From: Aselliscus stoliczkanus | Lineage: Eukaryota > Chordata > Mammalia > Chiroptera > Hipposideridae | Direction: 5' to 3' | DNA: 64,000 bases | NCBI GenBank assembly: GCA_033961575.1 | Contig: CM066730.1 | Span: forward strand, 151,617,523-151,681,522 | Part shown: piece after piece, positions 12,819-23,267 of the stretch | Position numbering within the stretch: position 1 is the first letter of the stretch | How the letters are laid out: each line of letters begins with the position of its first letter | Notes under the pieces: model-generated | Databases searched by the model: none | Told to the model about the DNA's origin: nothing | The model's input: the letters and a program-made list of their open reading frames with translations, nothing else | Translations under genes and position numbers: made by a program

Positions 12819-13039
12819 GTAATCTAGTCTCCAGAAAAGCCCGACGTTTCTGAGAGGTTGGAGACAGAAGCCCCTGCCTTCTCTCCATTGTGCAGCTCTC
12901 TGCACTTGGCCAGTCCAGCCCTGGCTCCTGAAGGCCTTGTCTGTTGGGTTCTGGGGCCCAAACAGAGGGAGATTTGGCCATCCAAGCTCCTCTCAGTGGG
13001 CCAAGCTGCTGATGTTTTATGGCCCTGCCTCCTCACCAG

Positions 13040-13330
13040 GCTTTCCTAGGAGAGCTGGGAAGGGCCCTCCCTCTGCCTCCTGACACCACCTTCCCATCCC
13101 TGGTGGGGATGCCAAGATGGAATTCCCTGAATGTTGTCAAAAAGAAAGAGCCCTACAAGGAAGAGGCCCTTAGGGACAGAGCAGAAACAATCCACACCCA
13201 GGTTAAAGGGCGGAGTAGTGACCTGTCTATTTCCTATTCCAGCCTTCTGGGCGATATAACCAGCCCAGAGGAGATGGGGTTGGCACCTGGTCACCTTCTA
13301 GAAGTGTCGAAAACTGAAGACTCATTCTGA
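13040..13330 (+). pseudogene. Candidate exon 2, copy A (unrecognised, possible last exon)
   Basis: Acceptor cctgcctcctcaccag ends at 13039, and the frame is open in phase 0 from 13040 to a TGA at 13328-13330. It could instead end at CAG|GTTAAA after 13201 (54 codons). The product would be Leu/Pro-rich and then Lys/Glu-rich (VKKKEPYKEEALRDRAE), with no domain I recognise. The matching 162 bases in copy B (31871-32032) differ at one position only, but B has GC in place of the GT and meets a TAG at 32048-32050. The implied intron to the previous candidate exon is 221 bases. The evidence is structural only, and function is unknown. Confidence 0.25.
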
Positions 13331-13677
13331 TTCCCCTCTTACCTTCCAATCCCCTGTGCCCCAACTGTCAATTTGAGTCATACTCCTATTCCTTACTAAA
13401 CTACCTTGACAAGGTCAAAATCCTCTTCCATTCCCTACCAGTATAACCTCGGACAAGTTGTTCAGCCTCCCTGATAATAAATAAGAGTTCACCATGGAGC
13501 ACCTACCTTATACCAGGTCTTGGCAAACAACATCTGGCAAACAGCACCTAGAAAGTACATAGTATCAGCTCCATGTTACTTACGTGAAATGTGAGGCCCA
13601 GTGCAATGAGAATCTTGCCAAGGACTCACATCTTCTAAGTGCAGAGCCAGAATTTGAGTCAGGATCTATCTATCAAG
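13331..13677. other. Duplicated sequence with MIR-like text
   Basis: Wording such as 'cttgccaaggactcacatcttctaagtg' resembles a MIR in the minus sense. Nothing else was recognised. Confidence 0.45.
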
Positions 13678-13689
13678 ATCTAGTTTCTA

Positions 13690-14926
13690 GCCAATGATAT
13701 ATCTGATAAGGGGTTGATATCCAAAATTTATAAAACACTCATGCAATTCATCACCAAAAAAACAAACAACCCAATTAAAAAATGGGCAGAGGATATGAGG
13801 AAGCATTTCTCTAAAGAGGATATACAGATGGCCAACAGGCAAATGAAAAAATGTTCAACCTCACTAATCATCAGTGAAATGCAAATAAAAACCACAATGA
13901 GATATCACCTCACTCCAGTCAGAATGTCTATCATCAACAAATCAACAAACAACAAGTGTTGGAGAGGGTGTGGAGAAAAGGGAACCTTGGTGCACTGTTG
14001 ATGGGACTGCAAATTGGTGCAGCCATTATGGAAATCAGTATGGAGGTATCTCAAAACACTGGAAATGGAACTGCTGTATGAACCAGCAATTCCACTCTTG
14101 GGAAGCTACCCAGAGGAATCCAAGACGCTAATTCGAAAAAATATATGCACCCCTATGTTTATTGCAGCACTGTTTACAATAACCAAGACTTGGAAACAAC
14201 CAAAATGCTCATCGGTAGATGACTGGATTAAGAACCTGTGGTACATTTATACAATGGAGTATTACTCCGCTATAAAGAAGAATGAAATCATACCATTTGC
14301 AACGATATGGATGGACGTAGAGACTATTATGTTGAGTGAAATAAGTCAGTCGGAGGAAGACAAATACCACATGATCTCACTTATATGTGGAATTTGAAAA
14401 ACTAAATGAATGAGCAAGAAAAATAGAAACAGTCTCATAGATATAGAGGAAAAACAGGGTTGCTAGTTGGGACAGGGGTGGGAATGAGGGAGAAGGAGAA
14501 AGGATTAGACAGCATAAATAGTTAACTATAGTATTGTCACAGGGATACGAAAGACAGTTCGGGGAATATAATGTTGTTAAAATTTTGTGGGGTGTCAGAT
14601 GGTCACATGTTTTGTTAGGGAGACCACTTCATGGATGGAGTAGAGGCTTGATCACTGCACTGTATACCTGAAATTGATGTTGTATAATATTGTATGCCAA
14701 CTGTAATTGAATATATAGACAGTCACGGGATGTGGATTATACGGTGGAAGGGAGTCAAAGGAATTGTAATAGATAGTATATTATGGGGGGGAGGAGTGGG
14801 AGGGGAAAATTGGGGGAGGGGGTTGTCACTTCGAGGGGTAAAAAGTATAACTATTGCACTTTGTTGTACACCTGAAGCTAATTAAAAATATATATAAATA
14901 AATAAAATAAATAAATTAAAAAAAAA
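13690..14926 (+). mobile_element. 5'-truncated L1 (1.24 kb)
   Basis: Begins at the ORF2 text 'gccaatgatatatctgataagg' and runs through the C-terminal part of ORF2, the 3'UTR and an AAAT-rich tail. The 12-bp target-site duplication ATCTAGTTTCTA lies at 13678-13689 and 14927-14938. Copy B has the unfilled site at about 32498-32520. Two open pieces (13714-14001 and 14014-14397) are separated by a frameshift or stop and encode only the end of ORF2p. Confidence 0.96.
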
Positions 14927-14938
14927 ATCTAGTTTCTA

Positions 14939-15236
14939 TTCTTTGAAATTTACTGTTATTCTGCCTTAGTTTTCACCTCTATAAAATGACCATAAAAATC
15001 TCTTAATAACCCGAACCTTCTGGAGAGTTAAATGAGATGATGTGTTGCGAGCCCTGGCATGAGTCCTGGCCATGCCTTCCATGACCGTGAGTTCCAGCCC
15101 CTGCCTTCTGTCTGGGCCTATGTTTCCCATCCATTCAGAAGGAGAAGGTTAGGCTCTGAGGTCCCTCCTAGTCAGCCACTGGTCACCAGGGCCAATTGTT
15201 GACATTTCAGAAATGTTGTGAGGCAGTTGTTAAAGA
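14939..15236. other. Duplicated sequence with MIR-like text
   Basis: Contains 'gccttagttttcacctctataaaatg', a MIR-type core. The rest is unassigned. Counterpart is about 32520-32810. Confidence 0.5.
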
Positions 15237-15247
15237 AGATCATTACT

Positions 15248-15698
15248 GGGCTGGCCGAGTGGCGTGTTGGTTAGGAGCTGGCTTGGGACGCCAGCAGCCC
15301 GGGTTTGGATCCCACATATGAGGGCCAGTGACACTGCCCTCTACAGCTAAGATGGTGAGCAACATCTCCACCTGGAGCTGGGCTGCTGTGAGTCCCGGGG
15401 AAGGCATAGCTGCAGCCCCTGCTGCAGTGGGCTGCAATAGGCTACAGTGAGTGGCCGGCAGCCAGCATGAGCGGTTGGCAGCCGGTGTGAGCTGCCAAAA
15501 GCTGCGGTGAGCAGCCATCCAGAGGTTGGCGACCGATCTGCCTCACTGGAGAAGAGTGCAATAATTATACCAACATGGGCTAGTGAAGCAATGTCATCCA
15601 CAACTAGACTGAAGAACAAAAGGAGAGCAACTTATCTGTTCCCTTTCCCCAGTTCCCGATGCTGTTCCCTTCCCCAAACCCCCAATTTAAAAAAAAAA
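15248..15698 (+). mobile_element. Long-form SINE in copy A
   Basis: Head GGGCTGGCCGAGTGGCGTG. The end reads CCAATTTAAAA rather than AATAAAATCTTT. Duplication AGATCATTACT lies at 15237-15247 and 15699-15709. Copy B shows the empty site near 32811-32825. Confidence 0.95.
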
Positions 15699-15754
15699 AG
15701 ATCATTACTATCATTACTAAAGGTAGATTATATAAAGTAAAACTAAATAAATTA

Positions 15755-16230
15755 CATTACAAAGATCAATGAACCCTGAAGGCATTATGGAAGTGAAATA
15801 GACAGACAGAGAAAGAGAAATCCTGCATGAAATCGTTTATATGTGGAATCTAAACATGTTGAACTCAGAGAAACAGAGTAGAATGGTGGTCGCCAGAGGT
15901 GAGATGAGGAGAAAGCGGGGAGATGTAGGTCAAAGGGTACCAGCGCTCCGATATAAGATGACAGATATCTACAAGTTCTGGTCTAATGTGCAGCGTGGTG
16001 ACAATAGGTAACCACACTGTACTCCACACCTGGAAGTTGCTGTGAGATTACAGCTTCAATGTTCTCACTGTAAAAACAACTACAAAATGGTAATTATGTA
16101 AAGGATGTGTTAACTAACCTTACTGTGGTAATGTTTTGTTATATATGGTGTATCAAATCGTCACACTGTACACCTTAAACTTATGCAAAATTACATGCTA
16201 ATAACACCTCAATAATTTGCAGAAGAAAAG
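15755..16230 (+). mobile_element. Old L1 3' end (copy A)
   Basis: Diverged L1 3' text, including 'tcttatatg-like tggaatctaa' wording and 'acactgtacaccttaaactta' before an A-rich end. Counterpart is about 32855-33340. Confidence 0.75.
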
Positions 16231-16930
16231 AAAATTAGTTTATAAAATTTAAAAAACTCAAATACAAAAGCTCAAAACTCTTCACATCCTAATTACTCTA
16301 CTACTTGAATGTAGATATCTGTTATCTGTGTTCTAGAAGTTGTTTGCATCTATTAGATTTGTGTGGTAGAAATACTCTATAATCGTGTGCTTCTGTGCAT
16401 CTCTTCCCACCTCCAAGTTCACTGACATCGTGTTGTTAACTTGACATTGGCCATTATAGATGCATTTCTACCACAGAAATCAGCAAACATATGAATCAAA
16501 AGCTCCCCCGCCCCTTCCAGGACTGATTGTTAAACATTTAGCAGCTCCCATCCTGAGTCCTAAGAACTAGACACCTCAGGACAGTGTAACGCGGGAGGCA
16601 TCCTTCTCCGCTATTGGCAGGAGTTGGTGGAGCCCTCAGAGAGCAGCCCTCGTCCAGGAGAGGTGAGGCCCGGCAGCTCAGTCCTCCCTGCCTGGCCCTG
16701 ACAGAGCCCCCCAGACAGCCTGCATAGCCCCTGGTCCTCCCTCTGGACCTTCACAAGTCTCCTCACAAACCAGGCAGGGCCGGCCATGGTGAGGCCTTCC
16801 ACTGCAGACCCGGTACAGACAGCTCTGCCGTCTGTCTGTTCAGGAAGAAGAAACACCTCCCCGGATCCTCTGTCTGTGAGACAGAGGGACAAAACCAAGG
16901 GCACTCGAAGCCTCCTTTGCACGGGCACCA
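16231..16930. other. Duplicated unique sequence, locally very similar between copies
   Basis: Shared with about 33341-34045. About 260 bases at 16530-16790 differ at only about three positions from 33640-33900. On the minus strand a short frame starts at a good Kozak context (CTCACCATGGCC at 16785-16787). In copy B one CGA codon of that frame is TGA, so it is probably not a gene. CCAAT/ATTGG and GC-rich text hint at a regulatory role, which is unproven. Confidence 0.4.
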
Positions 16931-17170
16931 TCCAGCCTTAGGAGGCAGGGATTTGACAGTGGGGACAAGAGTATCAGAAAGAATAAGGGACTTGTACAAG
17001 GTCACATAGCTGACAAGGGGAAAACCCCAGATGTAAACTGAGTCACTGCTACCCCACTTGGCTGTGTCTTCTGAGGTAAGCTTTTGTTTCCACTCCTCTA
17101 AAATGGGAAAAGCTCTTATTTTCACAGTACTAAGCAAATCCAGGGATGGCATCCATGGGCGTTAAGAGTC
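16931..17170 (-). mobile_element. MIR-like SINE remnant
   Basis: Text such as 'acttgtacaaggtcacatagctgacaag' is MIR core wording in antisense. Shared with copy B near 34060-34200. Confidence 0.6.
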
Positions 17171-18456
17171 CGATGCTTCGCACAAAATGAGCACTTAATA
17201 AAGGTCAGTGTCATCCCTGTGTCTCTTTCCTGATCTCCCCTCTCCCACTCCCCTTCCTCAAATTACACCTGGCAGGGAGGGAACACACTTCCTCTAATCT
17301 TCATCCACTATGTATCCTTAAACTTTCCCTGGGGTTAGGAGCACCAGAGGGTCCCATCTTGGTATTCCAAGGCTCCTTGTGGGGGGCACAGTGGAGACCT
17401 GTGGTCCCAAGTCTTCACAGACTCAGCTACAATCTCAGATGACTGTCTGGTGGGAGTTTCTCCGTGTACCACAACGCCCCCTACACACACACACACACAA
17501 ACATACACGGTTTTCCTCCAGGCCAGCCTGATGGGGCTCAGGGGTAGAAGGGAGTTGAGGCCCAAAACTCATGACAGATGATAATGTGCCATATCAATAC
17601 TTTTCTTGGAGCCATAATGCAAACAGTAACCATCCCCTCCCAGATCCAGGCCCTGACTCTTCTCACACATATTATTAACCCACTTCAGCGCTGAAGAGGT
17701 AGGCCAGGCATGAATCTATCTCTCCAGTGGCAGATGAGGAAACTGAGGTCCAAAGAGGAACAGTGATTTGCCCAAGGTCAGAAGCAATCTAGGATCATAG
17801 GCAGAATGAAACTCTAGTCACCCTGGCTTTGTCACTGACAGAATTATTTAAAGTCCACCAAGCTTCGTTCTGCCCTCCATTTCCCAGAAAATGAAATGTG
17901 ACCAGGACTTGCTGAGGGATTTGGCCATGGATATGCAGCCTGACAATGGTAGACCAACACCAGAACTCTGCTACTTGCTTCTTGAGCGGGTGCTGTGTCC
18001 ACAATATCATGTACTTCAGTGCTAAGCTCTAAACTAATGGCTGCCCCTAAACTCTAAGTGAAATCCTTCCTGCTGTCCTGAGAGCTGGTCATGATCTCCA
18101 GTGGGGTTGGGGCCAGCCCAGGGGTTGACCTGAGTGAGAAGACTGGATACTGGGTACTAACTTCTCAGCCAGGTGGGCCTGCTGCCTCGAGGAGAAGAGG
18201 GTGGGCTCATGGAAAGGGGAAAGCTAGGACTGTGGCTGTCCTCACAACTGGGACTCTCTAATTGGCCCAGGCTGAGAACACATCTGGGAGGGACCCTGTG
18301 GGGATTAGCTCTCATTTGCTAAGACAGGCACCCCAGAAAGTTTTCTGCATTTGTGTCTGGGGAGTGAGCTAAAGGGAATAGCAAGAGGTAGTGATGATAT
18401 TAATGATCAAGGTCATCTCAATGCTCCTTCGGAACATTCCACAGAACTTGACAGTT
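17171..18456. other. Duplicated sequence to the copy A right edge
   Basis: Contains a short CA run (17479-17500), a MIR-like remnant (about 17700-17800, 'gatgaggaaactgaggtccaaagagg') and otherwise unassigned sequence. Counterpart is about 34270-35552. Confidence 0.5.
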
Positions 18457-19554
18457 GAAGGAGGCACACACAAGTTGCTGCACAGAATCTCAAGAATTGT
18501 ACTGACCACACAGTGTCTATCGTACCAAGAAAAGCTGGCAACACTCCAGTGAGGACTGACTCAGAAAGGGAAGTCTTCAGGAGAAGCCTCTATGACCTTC
18601 AAAGAATCTCCTCCAAGTTTTTCTTTCACTCTTTCTATCATGAAAGAAACAAAAAGAAAAAGAGACTGGTGTTTCTGCCATTCATTTTATCCTCATCACC
18701 ATTAGGACATTTCACAGTCCACAGAACCATCCCAGACTTTCCTTCTCTAAATTTGGCTTTGAATTTGAAAGTCCAAATCATCTAATAGATACAAATGACA
18801 AGTTAAGGAAATGATGCTATGGTGAAATACTGTCAGAATCTTTCTTTGACCACAAAGAAAATTTTAAATGATTAGGCTTCTTTTTTGATTCATGTTAGGC
18901 CTCTTTAGCTCAGAATATTGTACCTTCATTAACTAACAGTCCTCAATAAAAGTGATGGTTGCACTGGAGGTAAAATAGATTCAATCCAGCCAGAGGTCAA
19001 TGAAGTGCTTTCAATTCAATAAGGAATTCATGATGTTTGTGGTACTGGTGAAGTTAAGATGATTATAGCTTCTATAAGGAAGAATAATATGTGACTGCAT
19101 ATGTCACAGCTGGTTATAGGACAGTTGCTGAACATGCTTTGGAAAGTAGTGAGGAAGGTGGTTTAGGGCTGATGCTGAGACATTGCGAGAGAGAGTTGTC
19201 TGGAGCCATACAGAAAGATTGGCAGGATGCACCAAGTCCCCAAATTACAAGGGCAGAAGAAAGGATATGAGAGATATTATAAGAGTTGATCATGTGTCCG
19301 AATGACATCCAGATAATGGGATGGGAAAATTCAATGGGAAAAGATGGGAGGACAAAGGTGTTTGATCAAACCACAGAACAATATGGTGGGATTAGAGGTA
19401 GAGAGAACTGGGGAGTTGCTAAAAGAAAGTGGGACACAAGAAATTTAGATTTCAGAGTGGGAGATATTTCAGGTGATTATGAAAAAACCCAGCTGAGAGT
19501 GTTTCCCTGGGGAAAATTTGGATTTCAATAAAGAGGTGGAGAGAACATTGAATT
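18457..19554. other. Intergenic sequence, no feature recognised
   Basis: A/T-rich, with only short unsupported open frames. It starts at the duplication breakpoint. Confidence 0.4.
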
Positions 19555-19567
19555 AAGAAATTTGGGA

Positions 19568-19679
19568 GGGCCTGCCTAGTGGCACGGTGGTTAAGCCCTG
19601 GCTTGGGACGCCAGCGGCCCCAGTTCGGATCCCACATATGGGGGCCAGTGAGACTGCCCTCAAAAAAAAGGAAAAACGA
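19568..19679 (+). mobile_element. Short-form SINE
   Basis: Head GGGCCTGCCTAGTGGCACGG ending CTGCCCTC plus A-rich tail. Duplication AAGAAATTTGGGA lies at 19555-19567 and 19680-19692. Confidence 0.95.
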
Positions 19680-19692
19680 AAGAAATTTGGGA

Positions 19693-21400
19693 AGTGCATT
19701 TTTTTAACAAAAGGCATTTCAGAGAGAAACTGCCAAGATGAGGAGACGAAATTCAGTATGAAAAGTAACATACGAGAGGGATGGAGGCCCAGTGTTCGAC
19801 CTTATGGGTGGCCGCAACCAGGGAGGGAAGAGACAGAACAGTGTTGAAATCCCAGATCCTTCATTTATAACTGTGGGGCTTTGGAAATGGCCCCAACCAC
19901 TCTGAGTATCAGTTTTCTGAGCTTCAGTTTTTCTCTTCCATAAATTGGAGATAATGATACTTACTTTGAAAGGTTAGAGAGACTGTAGCTCTCTAGGTCC
20001 AATAAGGAGACAAAAACTACTCAGTGAGTTAAACATGGGAAGTTTAATATAAAGAGGTATTAACTATGATAAGAGTGTAATTATGACATAAGGAAACTCT
20101 ATGTGGTACCCAAGGCCAAGGGACAGTAGCCCATTTAGGACAGACTCGGGAGGGGTTCAGACTCACTGGAGAAGGTGTAGTCCACACACTGAATTGCAAA
20201 AGAGTTCACTGGCATAGCCCAGCCATAGTTGGTCTGGAGTTGCAATCCATTGGTCACCTTCCAGATTGCAGGTAAGGGAGCCGGCAATTGGCAAACAGTG
20301 GTGTGAACATACAGTTAGATGCTGGTGTCAATGGGACAGCAGGCCGCCACAGTGTGTGGGTTTGCACATGGAACAACTTCTCGTTCTGTGACCCTGAAGA
20401 CTACAGGGGCTGCATGCATACTTGTGAGGGCTGAAGGTGTCCAGCAGGGGCTGCATGCAGGCCCCTCCAGGACTTGCTGAGCAAGTCAGGCAGGTGGCTG
20501 GCAGTGTGGGCTCTGATTCCCACGATGAAAGGGCAGCCAGACTGAGGTTGCAAAGTCATTGTGCATCGGGCCGCCTGTGGTCCAGGCTGGAAATTGCATG
20601 AGCCACATTCTCCTGCAGTGTCCCTCCTGTGCGAAAGCTTAACATCACCCTCACTTTAAAGGAGAAATACGTAAGGGGATTGTGTTGTTTCTTGCAGAGC
20701 ATACATTGAAAGCATGTTTAGAACTCAGGTAATAAATGGATAACTGGTACAGTCTACCCTTTGGGCTACTCAGCTTCCATGTGCATCTCTCTACGAACAT
20801 TCAAACACCCTTACAGGAAACTCTATATTTCTACCCAACAGAAGCATCTCTCCTTCTTACAAATAATAGAGATAGGGACTATATTAATTATTCCTAAATA
20901 TGAGCCACCACCTCACTGAAAATTTCGTTACCTAAAAAACAACATTTTATGTCAACGTTCAATAATATGTGTATTAAATAGTTTTTAAATGGTGATAAGA
21001 AATAAGAGAATGATTACATTGAAATAAATGTATGTATATTACAAGCAGAAAGTTCTCCAGTTCTCCTTTTCTTTGTCATCTCTACTTCAGTACCATAATC
21101 AGCAATGGCCCCTCCCCATATTCTCAAACTGGATTTCTCCCTGGAAACACCACATCCCTGCCTCTCTCTAAAAAGGTGATTCTCTGTTTTCACTCCTGCC
21201 TTGTGAGTCCCTGACATCCCCAATGACCTTTTCTCCCACCTCCTTTCCAGTCTCCTCAAGTCATATCCACTGTGGAGTTTATCATCCCTAAACCTGCACC
21301 ACTCCCCTAATAAGGGCCCAAGAATTCTCACTGCATGTAGTTAAACACTTCTTATGGGAGTCTTTCTTAGGGCTATACTCTGCCTCCCTCTGAATACTGT
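19693..21400. other. Intergenic sequence, possible unclassified old repeat
   Basis: About 19990-20740 looks like a single decayed repeat or retroviral internal piece, but I cannot assign it. A MIR-like stretch is near 19860-19960 ('gagtatcagttttctgagcttcag'). Confidence 0.35.
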
Positions 21401-21690
21401 CTTTAATTCTCCTGCTTGTTTATTATGACCACATGGCCCTTCCTCCATCTCTGCCGACAACACAAAGTCCTTTCTTGACTTGGGGCCTTTGTGCCTGATG
21501 TCCCTTTGCCTGAAATGTCCTTCTCCTGGCTATTTGCATAGGTGACTCCTTCTCATCCTCAAGTATCAGCTAAACCTTAATCCCTCACAAGGCTTCACCT
21601 GTCAACTCCTGGCAAGCAGGTTTTCCTCCTCCATTTTTCTCTATCACAAAATGCTGCTTATTTCTTCAGAGTTCTGCAACTTTATTTTTT
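21401..21690 (+). mobile_element. L2-type LINE 3' remnant
   Basis: L2-like wording: 'cctttgcctgaaatgtccttctcc' and 'caagtatcagctaaacctt...aaggcttcacct'. Confidence 0.6.
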
Positions 21691-22819
21691 AATAATTAAA
21701 TTTAATTCCTATTTTGAGCTACCATTCCACTGTGGGAGAAATTATATTAATCTTCTTGGCGTTCCCTCTCCATCTCCATGACACCAAACTCTGGAGAGCT
21801 TACAAAGTGCTGAGGGACACAGTGGTGGGTGGGAGTGGGATGAGGTGTCACCTGGTCCCCTGTGTCTGGTACCCACTGAAGGAATGTCACTCCTATGAGG
21901 TCATCAGTCCCAACAGATCATTGTGGAATCTTTCTGGGTTGTGGATTATAATTTCAGGACTCCACATAGCTCTCTTGGTTTCCACATGGCCTTATATTGG
22001 CTGGATCATCCTGAATGATCAGGAAAGACTGGATGAGTGTGCTAACTCTGAGGCCCTGTGCCAGTATTCTTAGAAAGCCCATATGTCATTTAGATCCCTT
22101 AGGAGAATGAGTCGCTGCTATGTGTGCTGCCCATATGGTTTACAGATGGGCAACACATATGCAGCAACTCTTTTTTTTCTATGGTTTCTTCTTTGATCTT
22201 ATGGTTTACAAAAGATTCACATTACTGCATTTGAGTTTCATGCACCCCACCTATGGGGGCATAGAATTTTAGAAATACAGAGGTTGTGAGGACAATTAAT
22301 TTTATAAAGTTCAATTTAGAGATAAGTAAAGTAAGATGCAAGGAAAGGAAATAAAATTGTTCAAAGTCAAAAAGTACTTAGCAAGCTTGAGACTGGAACC
22401 CAGACCACTTAATGTTAGGTCCTTCACAACACAATGCAGAGTGTACCATGTTAGCCCCATGAACATCATTGATTCCATGCACTTGGTAAGGTCCGTGGGC
22501 TGTATTGGTTCCATATGCCATTGGCTTAACTTGCAATGTTGTCTACAGATACTTATTTACATCTACCACTCTGATCGCCTACATCACCTTGGTCCTCTAC
22601 TGTGTGCATGTACAATGTGACTCACATTTATCATGTTACATGTGGGTTACATGTATTCTACAGAGGGTACAAAAAAATGCATACACATTTTAAGCGATGT
22701 TATCTTATTGGTTCCAGTGCCTTTATGGTAGATGATATTATCACCTTCATTATTTGTTATTCTTACTATAGAGGGGTTATACCTACTGCCACATGACTAA
22801 CATTATATCTCTGTGGGAA
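21691..22819. other. Intergenic sequence containing a hairpin
   Basis: No gene recognised. The only clear structure is the inverted repeat at 22109-22170. Weak MIR-like text lies near 22330-22430. Confidence 0.4.
22109..22170. repeat. Imperfect inverted repeat, about 25-base arms
   Basis: The arm at 22109-22134 and the arm at 22146-22170 are complementary with a few mismatches and bulges. The loop is 11 bases. It does not match any repeat I recognise. Confidence 0.75.
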
Positions 22820-23145
22820 AAATATACTTCCTGCATTTTCGCTATCAGGTTTGACCATGTGACTTGCGTTGGCCAATAAGATGTGAGCAAAGAAATGTGT
22901 GTCACTTCTATTCAGAAGTTTTAAAGTTATAGTGTATATGGACCATTTTTCCCTCTGTGATTAGAATGGCATTTTCCAGTTAGGACCTCCTCCTTCAGGT
23001 TGGGTCTAAGAATCTAGTGGCAGAGCACATCCACCTTCACCTGACTTGGAACATGAGCAACAAATGAACTTTTGTTGTTGTAAGTCTCTGAGGTTATGAA
23101 GTTGTTTGTAATTGCACCACAACATAGCAGGTTGACCAAGATAGC
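22820..23145 (+). mobile_element. MaLR (MLT1-like) solo LTR
   Basis: Characteristic MLT1 wording: 'ttggccaataagatgtgagc', then 'gtcacttctattcagaagtt', 'cctcctccttcaggttgg' and the 3' part 'cttttgttgttgtaagtctctgaggtt' and 'caccacaacatagc'. This is an ancient LTR of the ERVL-MaLR group, about 120 bases beyond the 3' end of the olfactory receptor. The edges are approximate. Confidence 0.75.
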
Positions 23146-23267
23146 GGTGTTGGTTATACATATCACATTTGTTTCACTGATCAAGTACAATGTTGATTGC
23201 ACTCATTATAGATGTTGTCTCTTTCCTCAGCACTGGACATTCTACTCCAGTCCTCCTGGTTCCCAGT

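Larger units (their letters stand above)
6990..18456 (+). repeat. Direct duplication, copy A
   Basis: By eye, this segment aligns collinearly and in the same orientation with 27093-35552. Removing four later insertions (7098-8100, about 8265-8690, 13690-14926, 15248-15698) and their duplications leaves about 8.3 kb, matching copy B. The right edge falls where copy B continues into an intact MIR (from 35545) but copy A switches to unrelated sequence. This suggests that B keeps the ancestral right flank. The left edge abuts the L1 at 1-6955, so the duplication could extend beyond the window. Confidence 0.9.

Noticed and set aside
16611..16931. 106-codon minus-strand frame as a gene
   Set aside because: The duplicate copy has an in-frame stop and no domain is visible. 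Kept only as a similarity finding.
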